From assembly GCA_964458415.1 (NCBI GenBank), contig CAYWIT010000001.1, positions 124,001-188,000 of the forward strand: 64,000 bases of DNA, read 5' to 3'. The position numbers were made by a program, and so were the translations under genes. Below, in pieces: positions 1 through 9,037 of the stretch. Each line of letters starts with the position of its first letter. Positions within the stretch are counted from its first letter, which is position 1. Origin of the DNA: CAYWIT01 sp964458415. Its GTDB lineage: Bacteria > Pseudomonadota > Alphaproteobacteria > Micavibrionales > UBA2020. Under the pieces are notes generated by a model. It had not been told where the DNA came from. It made no database searches and was given only the letters and a program-made list of their open reading frames with translations.

Positions 1-1691
1 TGCTGGCGCACCATGAATTGCAGATTATAAACCTGCTCTTGATGCAGAAGTGGCAGGGAAACAGGGCGCCACTCTCCGGATACAGGTTCCCGGGCTTGGC
101 TGGAAATCCGTCCGAAGTCGGAAGTCAGCCGTTCAAGAAGATCCTTGCGGCCGGATTGCCGGAGGGCCTGCAATGTATTTTCCCCGAGCCAACTGCCAAG
201 ATCGCCCATGCGCAACACGGCAAGAAACAAAAGAGCGGTAGGGGCGATACGCTGGGGCTGCGCGGTGGAAGGCAGGACATTGCGCAGGGCCTGTGCGGCA
301 TCTGACGTTATCGTCGAGACGGTCTGCAATGTTTCTTCCAGCGCTGTCCAGCGCAGTGAAAGCAGGGGATCAAGTCCTTGCAGGGGACGTTCCGGCACGG
401 CGGGCGATTCCTTAAAGGCATTGAGGAGCTGTTCCGGCGACAAGGGGGTGGCCGCGAAAGTAACGAGGCTGCCAGGGGGAAGCGGGGCTTGCGTTTTCAG
501 CACAAAATCCCCCGTTTCCGTGCGGATCACCGGAAATCCGCTGGGCGTTGGCGCCCCCCCCTGTCCGGTAATGAGTCCTGCGGCAGGGGGTGCGGGTATT
601 TTTTGGGATGTGGCGGCGGTTGGGGGCAGGATGGAAATAATTTCAAGGCGCTGCATATTTTGCGGTAAGGCTGCCGTAATGGAGTCTGTTTTTCCGGGGG
701 GCACTGGTGCGGGGCCCGATCTGGTCTGGGGCTGCGAAAAGTTTTCAAGAATAGAGATAAAAGGGGCCAGCGCGTATTTCCCCACGCCTGTCGGATTCTC
801 TGTCGGGGGAGTTGGCGAAGACGCCGGATTTGGAAAAAGGCGCGGAAGAAGGGCCTGAAAAATATTTTTATCCTCTTCCGGCGGGGGCGCCGGTATTGCT
901 TGCGGCGGGATGTGGCTTTGTAACGCGGCCAGCGTCGGCGGGGTCAGGTAGGGCCCGAGCATGTCGAGCGTTGCTGGCGCTGTAAGAAAAGAAAACAGGA
1001 TTTTTTGCTCCGCGGGCGGCAGCTGTGACAAGGCTTGCGGGATATTTTCCGCCATCAGGATTTTTTGTACGACGTCTGGAATTTGATTGAATTGAATGGC
1101 TGCTTTGATAAGTTCGACCGGGACGGATTGTTTTATCTCCCTGAAGGCGGCGGCAATCGTTTGCAGCGCAAAATATTTTTCTTTTTGGCTGTCTTGCGGG
1201 AGCGCCACGGATGGGGACGTCGCGGGAATGTAAATTGCCATGACGCTGTCTCCGGGCTTTAGCGGAGGGAGGGGGGGCTGTTGCGGTTTTACGGCCTCCA
1301 TCATGGTCTGCAGGGCTTCTTCTTGTTGTCCTGTCACTGTGATGCTGGCCAGTGCCGCTGCGGCCTCCTGCCGGGTGAGTGTAACGCGCACTTCTCTGCC
1401 GGGGGGGATTTGCTCTTCTGTGCGAATGACGATGTCACCGCTTTCCGTTCTGATGCGCATTTCCCCGCTGGCGGCGTTTTTTTCCACAACCGTTCCGGTC
1501 AATTGCATCTGCACCTGTGCCTGAATTTCCCGGCGCAGTTCCTCGGGCAAAACGATGATCATGGCGTCACGGATAACAGGACGTGCCGGAGCTGCGGGGG
1601 TGACGGGCGACACTGGATTGTTGCGATCCACGGGAGTCGCGACAGTCGTTGACACTGGCGTGGAGGGAGGGATACGTGAACTTGTCGTCAT
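1..1691 (-). CDS. Proline-rich protein at the end of the fliF-flhG operon, FliK-like in style (partial)
   Basis: An open frame runs leftward from ATG 1691 to the window edge without a stop, giving about 563 codons of a longer protein. The start has a good ribosome site (GGAGGAGCC directly upstream) and lies 28 nt after the flhG stop, so it is probably the last gene of the fliF operon seen here. The N-terminal 40 residues are Pro/Thr/Val-rich. Next comes a beta-rich segment with alternating charges (TGTVVEKNAASGEMRIRTESG), repeated in form near residue 400, then long Pro/Ala/Gln-rich stretches. The visible C-terminal end (GEWRPVSLPLLHQEQVYNLQF) resembles the start of the W-x-x-L-x-L-P core of FliK-type hook-length proteins. 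That resemblance is an inference; a bona fide fliK lies at 16208-17869, so this may be a second FliK-like or export-related protein. Confidence 0.6.
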   Translation of the reverse strand, partial: MTTSSRIPPSTPVSTTVATPVDRNNPVSPVTPAAPARPVIRDAMIIVLPEELRREIQAQVQMQLTGTVVEKNAASGEMRIRTESGDIVIRTEEQIPPGREVRVTLTRQEAAAALASITVTGQQEEALQTMMEAVKPQQPPLPPLKPGDSVMAIYIPATSPSVALPQDSQKEKYFALQTIAAAFREIKQSVPVELIKAAIQFNQIPDVVQKILMAENIPQALSQLPPAEQKILFSFLTAPATLDMLGPYLTPPTLAALQSHIPPQAIPAPPPEEDKNIFQALLPRLFPNPASSPTPPTENPTGVGKYALAPFISILENFSQPQTRSGPAPVPPGKTDSITAALPQNMQRLEIISILPPTAATSQKIPAPPAAGLITGQGGAPTPSGFPVIRTETGDFVLKTQAPLPPGSLVTFAATPLSPEQLLNAFKESPAVPERPLQGLDPLLSLRWTALEETLQTVSTITSDAAQALRNVLPSTAQPQRIAPTALLFLAVLRMGDLGSWLGENTLQALRQSGRKDLLERLTSDFGRISSQAREPVSGEWRPVSLPLLHQEQVYNLQFMVRQ

Positions 1692-1719
1692 GGCTCCTCC
1701 GTCCTTTCTGTCGGCGCTG

Positions 1720-2520
1720 TCAGACGAGGACTTCCTGTGTGATGTATCCGGCGACGGCTTCAATATCTGCCGCCGTTTCGGTATTCGGCGTACGGGTCAG
1801 GTAAAGCGTCTGGCCGCGGATCGCGTCACGGACGCGCTTGTCCTGCCGGATAACGCCGGCCAGCGGCGGTGTGATTTTCAGGAAGTTCTTGCAGGCTTTC
1901 AGGAGCGTATTATAAGTCGTTTCTCCTTCTTTCTTGCTGCCTGTCATATTCACGATGACGCGAAGATTGTCAGAATGCCCCGCGGCATGGCTGAGTTTGA
2001 TAAAGGCATAGGCGTCCGTCAGCGCGGTGGGCTCATCTGTTGTTACAACCAGTGTTGCGTCTGCTGCCGCCGCCATGAAACGCACGGTGCGGTCAATTCC
2101 GGCGCCGAGGTCAATAATAATGGCGTCGTAGCGCGGCAGCAAGGCGCGGAGCTGTTGCAATATATCGTTCAGGCGTTGCAGCGGCATGGCGGAGAGCGAG
2201 CCGTGACCCGATCGTCCGGCAATTACATCGAATCCGCCATCGGCATAATGCTCGACCACGCGTTCCATGCCCAGATTGCCTTCGATCACGTCATTCAGGT
2301 CGCGCTTGGCCATCAGGCCGAGCTGGACGTCAATATTGGCGAGTCCCAGATCGCCGTCGAACAGCAGGACTTTCTTGCCCTGTTTTGCCAGCGCATGACT
2401 GAGCGTGATGGAGAACCAGGTTTTTCCGACGCCGCCCTTGCCGGAAGCAACGGCGATCAGGCGGTGCGGCCCGGACGGAAGCTGGGGTTTCTGCGGGGGG
2501 GCCTGCATTTCAATCGTCAT
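1720..2520 (-). CDS. flhG: FlhG/FleN-type MinD-family ATPase, flagellar number control
   Basis: This 266-residue ParA/MinD-family ATPase has a deviant Walker A (GKGGVGKT, residues 27-34), a Walker A' (LLFDGDLGLANIDVQLGL) and the switch region IIIDLGAGID. The MinD-like protein encoded directly after flhF is FlhG, which by family knowledge sets flagellar number and position by acting on FlhF and on the C-ring. Its ATG overlaps the flhF stop by 4 nt (ATGA), so the two are probably translationally coupled. The residue after the Walker A threonine is Trp. The C-terminus carries no obvious amphipathic membrane helix of the MinD kind, although FlhG usually has one. The identification rests on family motifs plus synteny. 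Confidence 0.9.
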   Translation of the reverse strand: MTIEMQAPPQKPQLPSGPHRLIAVASGKGGVGKTWFSITLSHALAKQGKKVLLFDGDLGLANIDVQLGLMAKRDLNDVIEGNLGMERVVEHYADGGFDVIAGRSGHGSLSAMPLQRLNDILQQLRALLPRYDAIIIDLGAGIDRTVRFMAAAADATLVVTTDEPTALTDAYAFIKLSHAAGHSDNLRVIVNMTGSKKEGETTYNTLLKACKNFLKITPPLAGVIRQDKRVRDAIRGQTLYLTRTPNTETAADIEAVAGYITQEVLV

Positions 2521-3530
2521 GATTTACCCCTTCCTGAAGTGGTTTTTTTCTTGTCTTTTACTTTATCCTCTTTGGGTAAAGAGGGGATTAACAGCGTGGC
2601 CAGCGTCTCGGGCGTGATATGCATAATTCCATGCGCGACCTGCGGGGTGTGGCTGGCCTCGGTAAAGGCAAGGCCGGCCCGCTCTGCCGCGCTCAGCAGG
2701 CCGCCCAGCCGACGCGCGAAATCGAGCCTTGTCGGAATAAATTTATGAACGCCAAGGACTTCGAAAGTCATGGCAATTTCGGCCGATTCCTCGGCATCGA
2801 TTCCGGCGGGAAGAACCAGCGCGCTTTCCGTTTCCGTGACGGACATCAAGCGGGCGAGGTGTTTCATTTCCTGCGGGTCAAATGGATTGAGTCCCCCTGT
2901 ATCAATGATGATTTCATCGGCTCCCTCCGCCCGCAACAGGGCCTGCCGGAGGCTCTTGGGATCATCCGCTTGTAACAGCGGCAGGGAAAGAATATCGAGG
3001 AAGGCGGAAAGCTGCTCGATCCCGCCCGCCCGCGCGATATCCGTTGTGATAATCGCCGGTTTTCTGCCAGCCATGACCGATTGCGCGGCCAGTTTTGCCG
3101 TCATCAGCGTTTTTCCGGCACCGGGGGGGCCGACCAGCATGACGGGATGCTTTTGCGCAGAAAACAGAGGATGAAAGGGAAAACTTTTTTCCAGAGCCTG
3201 CGCCAGCAGCTTTTGCGGGTCGCCCCCTCCCATTGTCATGGCGGTGCTGATAACACGGTCGCTGACACTGGCCGGGACACGGTGCCGGAGCAGGGCATCG
3301 GTGATCGTTTCCGCAACGGTTTCCTCGTCGTAGCCTTCCGGAATTTCCCGTTCCAGCGTTTCAAGGATATTCTCCGGCTGCGGGTTTACCTGCTCGATAG
3401 CGGCGGTGATGCGAACCCAGCCGCTTGGCTCTTCGCGTGAACTGACGATGATCGCATCGTCGCCCAGCGTTTCCTTGATCTGGCGCATGGCATCGGACAT
3501 CGATTTTGCCTGAAATGACTTGAGGCGCAT
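2517..3530 (-). CDS. flhF: FlhF, SRP-like GTPase for flagellar placement
   Basis: The protein has 337 residues. The N-terminal section begins MRLKSFQAKSMSDAMRQIKE, the typical FlhF opening that places a helix before the NG domain. The G domain has the P-loop GPPGAGKT (134-141), the ITTDIARAGGIEQL stretch that is the SRP-GTPase G2 region, IIDTGG as G3, and PTRLDFARRLGGLLS in place of the usual TKLDE G4 element. FlhF recruits the first flagellar components to the pole. It lies 18 nt after flhA and overlaps flhG, the common flhA-flhF-flhG order. Confidence 0.92.
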   Translation of the reverse strand: MRLKSFQAKSMSDAMRQIKETLGDDAIIVSSREEPSGWVRITAAIEQVNPQPENILETLEREIPEGYDEETVAETITDALLRHRVPASVSDRVISTAMTMGGGDPQKLLAQALEKSFPFHPLFSAQKHPVMLVGPPGAGKTLMTAKLAAQSVMAGRKPAIITTDIARAGGIEQLSAFLDILSLPLLQADDPKSLRQALLRAEGADEIIIDTGGLNPFDPQEMKHLARLMSVTETESALVLPAGIDAEESAEIAMTFEVLGVHKFIPTRLDFARRLGGLLSAAERAGLAFTEASHTPQVAHGIMHITPETLATLLIPSLPKEDKVKDKKKTTSGRGKS

Positions 3531-3548
3531 GGTTCCCTTTTATTCCTG

Positions 3549-5639
3549 TCAGGTGATCTGGGCCAGAGTTTTAATCCGTGCCCGCGGATGAATCTCGTTC
3601 TGCGACATGATGGTGGTTTGCGGGCGGAATCTTTCGATAATGGAGCGGACATAGGGTCGGATGGCCGGGCTCGTCAGCATGACGGGGGCCTCTCCCTTCA
3701 TCGCCATGTCCTCGTACACGGTGCGGACAGACTGGATAAACTGTTGCAGGCGGGAAGGCGGCATCGCCAGCTGCTTTTCCTCGCCCTGTCCGACGAGAGA
3801 TTCGGCAAAAGCCTGTTCCCAGTCGCCGGAGAGGGTCACAAGCGGCAGGATTCCGGCGGCATTGCTGTGCTGGTCGCAGAGCTGGCGGGCCATGCGCGAG
3901 CGGACATGTTCGGTGATCATCGTGACGCTATGCGTAAAGCCCGTCGCTTCGGCAACCCCTTCAAGGATGGTGGGCAGATCGCGGATGGAAACGCGCTCGC
4001 CGACAAGGTTTTGCAAAACGCGCTGCAGCCCGGTCAGGGTGATCTTCCCGGGGATGACGTCGGCAATGAGTTTCTGGTGTGTGGCGGGCAGTTCATCCAG
4101 AAGCTTTTGCGTTTCCGCATAGGACAGCAGATCCTGCATGTTGTCCTTGATGATTTCGGTGACGTGGGTCGTGATGACTGTGGCGGGATCGACGACGGTA
4201 TAGCCGCGGAAATGCGCTTCTTCGCGGTAGTCGTTCCCGATCCACATGGCGGGCAGGCCAAAAGTAGGCTCGCGCGTGTTTTCACCGGGCAAATCAACGC
4301 GCTCGCCTGTCGGGCTCATGCAGAGGAGCATGTCGGGCCTGATTTCGCCGCGCCCGGCCTCGATTTCCTTGATGCGGACGATATAAGTATTCGGGGGCAG
4401 TTGCAGGTTATCCTGAATCCGCACCGAGGGCAGGATGAAGCCCATGTCCTCGGCGAGTTGACGGCGCAGACCTTTGATTTGTTCCGTCAGGCGGCCCGCT
4501 TCCGGCGCGTTGACAAGCGGCAGCAGGCCATAGCCGAGTTCGATGCGGATGTTGTCGATGGCGAGCGCCTTGGAAATCGGTTCTTCTGCGACCGGTACGG
4601 CGGCTGCCGCTTCCTTATCGGCCTCTTCTTTTGAAGCGATGATTTTCTTGCGGGCCTGCGTTGTCCGCCAAGCGGCAAATCCTGCCCCTCCTGCGATAAT
4701 CAGAAAAGGCACTGCCGGAATGCCGGGCATGGCGGCCAGAAAGAGCATGAGCACGGAGCTCAATGTGAGGGCTTGCGGATATTTGCTCAACTGCGCGAAA
4801 AGCGCTTTTTCCGCGGAACCCGAAACGCCGGCCTTGGAAACGAGCATGCCAGCGGCGACAGAAACGATCAGGGCGGGAATCTGGCTGACCAGTCCGTCAC
4901 CGATGGTGAGGTGCGTATAGGTGCTTGCGGCTGTGGAGAAATCAAGATCTTTCTGAGCCATGCCGATAATCATGCCGGCGATAATGTTGATAAAGACAAT
5001 GAGCAGGCCGGCGATCGCATCGCCACGGACGAATTTCGCGGCACCGTCCATGGAACCGAAGAAGGTGCTTTCCTGTTCCAGCTGGCTGCGGCGGAATTTG
5101 GCCTCTTTTTCGTCGATCAGCCCGGCGGAAAGATCGGCGTCAACAGCCATTTGCTTGCCCGGCATGGCGTCTAGGCTGAATCTGGCAGCGACCTCGGCGA
5201 TGCGGCCTGCACCCTTGGTCACGACAACGAAATTGACAATGGTCAGGATCGCAAAAACGATAACGCCAATGACGAAGTTGTCCTGCATGACAAAGCCGCC
5301 AAAGGCCTCGATGACGTGGCCGGCCGCCGTTTCGCCTTCGTGGCCGTGGGCGAGGATCAGGCGCGTGGAGGCGAGATTCAGGGCCAGACGGATCATTGTT
5401 GCGACAAGAAGGATTGTCGGAAAAGAGCTCAGTTCAAGGGGCTTTTCGATGAACAGGGCTGTCATCAGGATCAGAACGGAAAAAGACAGGGACAGCGCAA
5501 GGCTGATATCAAGCAGCCAGCTGGGCATGGGCAGGACCAGCACGGTCAGGATGGAGATAATGCCAAGCGCAAAAATAACATCGCCGCGCAAGCGGAATCC
5601 TGTTTTGCTGCTGATTGCGGGGGCGCCTGCTTCGGCCAT
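3549..5639 (-). CDS. flhA: FlhA, integral membrane gate of the flagellar type III export apparatus
   Basis: At 696 residues this is full length for the family. The N-terminal half has about eight hydrophobic segments (first near residues 23-60) and carries the FHIPEP-family signature region around RFSLDAMPGKQMAVDADL. The C-terminal cytoplasmic half contains the conserved SYAETQKLLDEL segment and ends ASP-IRPYVRSIIERF, as in FlhA/InvA proteins. FlhA forms the nonameric export gate and receives chaperone-substrate complexes. The start at 5639 follows a GGGGGAT ribosome site and lies only 3 nt from the flbD stop, so the two are co-transcribed. Confidence 0.96.
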   Translation of the reverse strand: MAEAGAPAISSKTGFRLRGDVIFALGIISILTVLVLPMPSWLLDISLALSLSFSVLILMTALFIEKPLELSSFPTILLVATMIRLALNLASTRLILAHGHEGETAAGHVIEAFGGFVMQDNFVIGVIVFAILTIVNFVVVTKGAGRIAEVAARFSLDAMPGKQMAVDADLSAGLIDEKEAKFRRSQLEQESTFFGSMDGAAKFVRGDAIAGLLIVFINIIAGMIIGMAQKDLDFSTAASTYTHLTIGDGLVSQIPALIVSVAAGMLVSKAGVSGSAEKALFAQLSKYPQALTLSSVLMLFLAAMPGIPAVPFLIIAGGAGFAAWRTTQARKKIIASKEEADKEAAAAVPVAEEPISKALAIDNIRIELGYGLLPLVNAPEAGRLTEQIKGLRRQLAEDMGFILPSVRIQDNLQLPPNTYIVRIKEIEAGRGEIRPDMLLCMSPTGERVDLPGENTREPTFGLPAMWIGNDYREEAHFRGYTVVDPATVITTHVTEIIKDNMQDLLSYAETQKLLDELPATHQKLIADVIPGKITLTGLQRVLQNLVGERVSIRDLPTILEGVAEATGFTHSVTMITEHVRSRMARQLCDQHSNAAGILPLVTLSGDWEQAFAESLVGQGEEKQLAMPPSRLQQFIQSVRTVYEDMAMKGEAPVMLTSPAIRPYVRSIIERFRPQTTIMSQNEIHPRARIKTLAQIT

Positions 5640-5642
5640 GGC

Positions 5643-7022
5643 TTATCCCCCGTTTCCGCTGGCAGCAAAGCCGGAATCGCCGTATTCCTTCAGTTTGTTG
5701 CGAAGGGTGCGAATGGAAATGCCTAAAATATTTGCGGCATGGGTCCTGTTGCCCAGGCAATGATCCAGTGTATTCAGAATCAGCTGGCGTTCGACGTCTG
5801 CGACGGTCCTGCCGACAAGGGGCGCTGCTTCTGCGGCATTGTTATTGCCGCCTGCGACGGCAAGGGCCTTTTCGGCAGTGATCTGGACGGTTTTATCCGC
5901 TACCTGTGCCTGTGGTGCGGATTTTTGTCCGGAAATCATGATGGCGCTGTCTTCGATTTCGTCGCTTTGCGCAATCAGGACGGCGCGGTGCATGGCATTT
6001 TCCAGCTCGCGTACATTTCCGGGCCAGTTGTGGGCCTGCAGTTTTTGCGCGGCAGCGGCAGAAATCTTTCGGGCGGGGATGCCGTTCTGCGCGCTGTATT
6101 TATCTGCAAACATCTGGGCCAGCGGCAGAATATCGGCCTGCCGCTCGCGCAGCGCGGGCAACGGCAGGTTGATCACGTTCAGTCGGAAATAAAGATCTTC
6201 GCGGAATTGTCCGTTGCGCACTGCCTCTTCCATGTCCCGGTTCGAGGTGGCGATCAGGCGGATGTCGATTTTAACCGGGGCGCTGCCTCCCACACGGTCA
6301 ATGACGCGCTCCTGTATGGCGCGCAGCAGCTTGGCTTGCAATCCGGGGTGCATCTCGCTGACCTCGTCCAGCAGCAGCGTGCCGCCGTTGGCTTCCTCGA
6401 ATTTCCCGAGACGGCGCGCGACGGCGCCGGTAAAAGCGCCTTTTTCATGGCCAAAGAGTTCGGATTCCAGCAGGGATTCCGGAATCGCTGCGCAATTGAG
6501 GGAAATAAAAGGGCCGTTGGCGCGTTTGCTTTTCTTGTGAATGTAGCGTGACATGACTTCTTTTCCCGTGCCGGATTCGCCGGTAATGAGCACGGTCGCG
6601 TCGGAAGGCGCGATGCGGTCGGCGATTTGCAGCACCGCCTTCATGGAAGGATCGCCGGCGATCATCGTGCTGCTTTCTTCGGTCACGGCCTGCAATACGG
6701 CGGCGATAAGCTCCGCATTGGGGGGCAGGGGGATGTATTCCTTGGCTCCCGCCTTGATGGCGCGCACGGCTGCAGCCGCATCGGTATCAATGCCGCAGGC
6801 CACGACCGGCGCTACAAAGCGTTCGGCTTTGAGTTGTTCGATAAAGCCGGCGATATTCTGCTTGACGTCAACCATGATCAGGTCGGCCCCTTTGCCGGAG
6901 CGGAGCGCGCCCATTGCCTGGTCAATATCCTCGGTATGGGTGACCTTCGCGCCACGGCCAAGGGCGATCTTCCCCGCCGTGCTGATTTGTCCGTTCAGGC
7001 TGCCGACAATCATCAAACGCAT
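5643..7022 (-). CDS. flbD: FlbD-type sigma-54-dependent flagellar regulator
   Basis: The protein has 459 residues in three domains. A receiver-like N-domain (1-115) begins MRLMIVGSLNGQIS and keeps Asp52 and a Lys in GAKEYIPLPP, but lacks the paired acidic residues of a classic phospho-acceptor pocket. The AAA+ sigma-54 activator domain has GESGTGKE (148-155) and the sigma-54-contacting GAFTGA loop (195-200). A C-terminal Fis-type helix-turn-helix ends the protein (NRTHAANILGISIRTLRNKL). The text closely resembles Caulobacter FlbD as I remember it. FlbD activates late flagellar genes together with FliX, which is encoded at 20161. The five sigma-54 promoters in this window are its likely targets. 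Confidence 0.95.
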   Translation of the reverse strand: MRLMIVGSLNGQISTAGKIALGRGAKVTHTEDIDQAMGALRSGKGADLIMVDVKQNIAGFIEQLKAERFVAPVVACGIDTDAAAAVRAIKAGAKEYIPLPPNAELIAAVLQAVTEESSTMIAGDPSMKAVLQIADRIAPSDATVLITGESGTGKEVMSRYIHKKSKRANGPFISLNCAAIPESLLESELFGHEKGAFTGAVARRLGKFEEANGGTLLLDEVSEMHPGLQAKLLRAIQERVIDRVGGSAPVKIDIRLIATSNRDMEEAVRNGQFREDLYFRLNVINLPLPALRERQADILPLAQMFADKYSAQNGIPARKISAAAAQKLQAHNWPGNVRELENAMHRAVLIAQSDEIEDSAIMISGQKSAPQAQVADKTVQITAEKALAVAGGNNNAAEAAPLVGRTVADVERQLILNTLDHCLGNRTHAANILGISIRTLRNKLKEYGDSGFAASGNGG

Positions 7023-7026
7023 TGTT

Positions 7027-7341
7027 TTATGACCTGTCCGATTTGATGATTTCTGTCATGGTGACGCCGAGTCGGTCTTCAACGACGATAACTTCGCCGC
7101 GCGCGACGAGGCGGTTATTGACATAGATGTCGATCGCTTCGCCGACCTTGCGGTCCAGCTCGACCACGGCGCCCCGTCCCAGTTTTAAAAGCTGGCTGAC
7201 CTGCATGGTGGATTTGCCAAGCACGGCGGAAATCTGGACGGGAATGTCATAGATGGCGTCGATGTCCTGTTTGCGGGCTTCGCCGCTGCCGCTGCCTTGA
7301 ACCTCGTCGAACTCGACTCCCTGTTTTGTGTCGTTGGTCAT
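7027..7341 (-). CDS. fliN: FliN, flagellar motor switch C-ring protein
   Basis: This 104-residue protein has the SpoA/FliN domain: IYDIPVQISAVLGKSTMQVS, then the LLKLGRGAVVELDRKVGEAIDIYVNNRLVARGEV core that is diagnostic of FliN. The first 25 residues are acidic and linker-like. FliN forms the base of the C-ring with FliM (26932-28011) and FliG (8004-9020) and binds FliH. The start has CGGAGAAAGCA upstream. It is followed by flbD after 4 nt. Confidence 0.95.
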   Translation of the reverse strand: MTNDTKQGVEFDEVQGSGSGEARKQDIDAIYDIPVQISAVLGKSTMQVSQLLKLGRGAVVELDRKVGEAIDIYVNNRLVARGEVIVVEDRLGVTMTEIIKSDRS

Positions 7342-7363
7342 TGCTTTCTCCGGTTGTTAAGGG

Positions 7364-7990
7364 TTATTTCCTGTTATCGTCCATCGTGGATTTTATGCCT
7401 GCAATCGCTTTGGTGAATTCGGTTTCGATTTGCATGTAAAGCCGTTCGTAGATACGTTCCGCGCCGCCATCCGACCATTCGACGCGACAGTCCGTTTCTG
7501 CGATGGCGTCGTCGGCCAGCAGAATTATTTTTCCGGCATAGCCTTTTTCGAGGGCCATCGCGTCGATTTTTTCTTTGAGGGCGGTAAGATGCGCGGTGGG
7601 TACGGTGACGGCGATGCGGGGTTCGTCCCGGCGCTGTTCAATTGCGGCCAGAATGACACTCTGGATTTCTTCCAAAGCGCAGGTGCGGGCAAATTGCGGC
7701 AAGAGCTTGTGCGCAATGCGCATGGCGAGGGTTGCGGCGTCGATGGTTTTTTCCGCTTCGCGCCGATCCTCTGCGGCGGCCAGCTTTTCAACCCGGGTTG
7801 AAATTTCCTGTAGGGCTTTGACGATTTGCTCTTCTTGCGCCTGCCGCGCCTCGTGCAGGCCTTCCTGCCGCCCTTGCGTCACGCCTTGCTGGCGGGCCAA
7901 AGTCATCTGCTCTTCGGAGTAGACGGGCTGTGCCTCCGTCTCCGGTTTCGTCTTGTCGAAATCGTGCGTATCAAACAGAAACTTTTTCAT
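7364..7990 (-). CDS. fliH: FliH-type regulator of the flagellar export ATPase
   Basis: The protein has 208 residues when started at ATG 7990 (MKKFLFDTHDF), which has GAGGAA just upstream. A longer frame would run back into fliG and is not supported. The N-terminal third contains the ARQQGVTQGRQEG segment, a Gln/Glu-rich helix resembling the GxxxG-rich helix of FliH. The C-terminal half is an alpha/beta domain related to V-type ATPase E subunits (IAVTVPTAHLTALKEKID). FliH holds the FliI ATPase at the C-ring; fliI itself is not in this window. Position between fliG and fliN supports the call more than sequence alone, since FliH is poorly conserved. Confidence 0.85.
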   Translation of the reverse strand: MKKFLFDTHDFDKTKPETEAQPVYSEEQMTLARQQGVTQGRQEGLHEARQAQEEQIVKALQEISTRVEKLAAAEDRREAEKTIDAATLAMRIAHKLLPQFARTCALEEIQSVILAAIEQRRDEPRIAVTVPTAHLTALKEKIDAMALEKGYAGKIILLADDAIAETDCRVEWSDGGAERIYERLYMQIETEFTKAIAGIKSTMDDNRK

Positions 7991-8003
7991 TTCCTCGTCA
8001 TTT

Positions 8004-9020
8004 CTAGTAAATGAGCTCACCTTCGTCCTTGCTTGTAACGATTGTAATCTCGCCTCTGTCGGCAAGATCTTTTGCTGTATTGACCAGGCTCTGCTGAGCT
8101 TCCTCGACGTCTTTCAGGCGCACGGGACCCATGGCGGCCATATCCTCTTTCATGATCTTGCCAGCGCGTTCGGACATGTTGGAGAAGAAAAGATCTTTCA
8201 TCGCGTCGGAAGCGCCTTTCAGCGCCAGCGGCAGTTTTTCCTTGTCGGCCGAACGGACAATCGTCTGGATCGCGCTCGGGTCAAGCTTGCCGAGGTCTTC
8301 AAATGTGAACATCAGGCTGCGGATCTTCTCGGCGGATTCGGGGCTGCGCTCTTCCAGATTAACCATGAATTTGCTTTCAGTGGCGCGTTCGAGGTTGTTA
8401 AAGATTTCAGCCATAATCTCGTGAGAGTCGCGGCGGCTCGTGCGCGCAAGATTGGACATGAATTCCGTGCGCAGCGTTTTTTCGACGTCATCGATGACTT
8501 CTTTCTGGACGGCCTCCATGCGCAGCATCCGCATGACGACCTCCATGGCGAAGCCTTCCGGCAGCTGGGCCAAAACGCGGGCGGAGTGCTCGGGAGTTAT
8601 CTTGGACAAAACCACGGCGACGGTCTGTGGGTATTCTTTTTGCAGATAGCTGGCAAGAATGTCCTCGTTAACGTTGCTCAGCTTTTCCCACATCGTACGT
8701 CCGGCAGGGCCGCGGATTTCCTCCATGATCGTATCTACCTTGTCCTTGCCGAGAACGCGAGCAAGGAGGCGCTCTGTACTGTCAAGCGAGCCGACAAGGG
8801 AGCTGGTAGAAGAGATGCTTTCCGCGAACTCAACGAAAAGCCGTTCGATAACGCTGGCGCTGACTTTGCCGAGGTTCGACATGGTTTGCGAGAGCTGGAG
8901 AATCTCTTCCTCGTCAAGCTGCTCGAAAACGCGTGCCGTATGCTCTTCGCCGAGCGAGAGCAGCAGGATGGCCGATTTTTCCGTGCCGGTCAGGGTGCGG
9001 TAGTCTTCACGGACGCGCAT
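8004..9020 (-). CDS. fliG: FliG, flagellar motor switch torque protein
   Basis: The protein has 338 residues from ATG 9020 (MRVREDYRTLTGTEKSAI), which has AAGGAAGG about 10 nt upstream. An alternative start at 9059 would overlap fliF by 22 nt and is less likely. The N-domain LTGTEKSAILLLSLGEEHTA binds FliF. The middle domain shows the family PQ-containing motif as EYPQTVAVVLS. The C-terminal torque domain has the charged helix (RSADKEKLPLALKGASDAMK) and DVEEAQQ that face the stators. FliG couples stator ion flow to rotor rotation. Confidence 0.95.
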   Translation of the reverse strand: MRVREDYRTLTGTEKSAILLLSLGEEHTARVFEQLDEEEILQLSQTMSNLGKVSASVIERLFVEFAESISSTSSLVGSLDSTERLLARVLGKDKVDTIMEEIRGPAGRTMWEKLSNVNEDILASYLQKEYPQTVAVVLSKITPEHSARVLAQLPEGFAMEVVMRMLRMEAVQKEVIDDVEKTLRTEFMSNLARTSRRDSHEIMAEIFNNLERATESKFMVNLEERSPESAEKIRSLMFTFEDLGKLDPSAIQTIVRSADKEKLPLALKGASDAMKDLFFSNMSERAGKIMKEDMAAMGPVRLKDVEEAQQSLVNTAKDLADRGEITIVTSKDEGELIY

Positions 9021-9037
9021 GTTTCGTTCTTCCTTCC

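Noticed and set aside
1555..2748. A 397-codon open frame on the plus strand opposite flhG and the end of flhF
   Set aside because: It lies antisense to two clearly conserved genes, has no ribosome site and no domain pattern; it is a by-product of GC-rich codon use.
3588..4634. A 348-codon plus-strand frame opposite flhA
   Set aside because: It is antisense to a well-conserved flhA with low-complexity His/Gln/Arg content typical of shadow frames.
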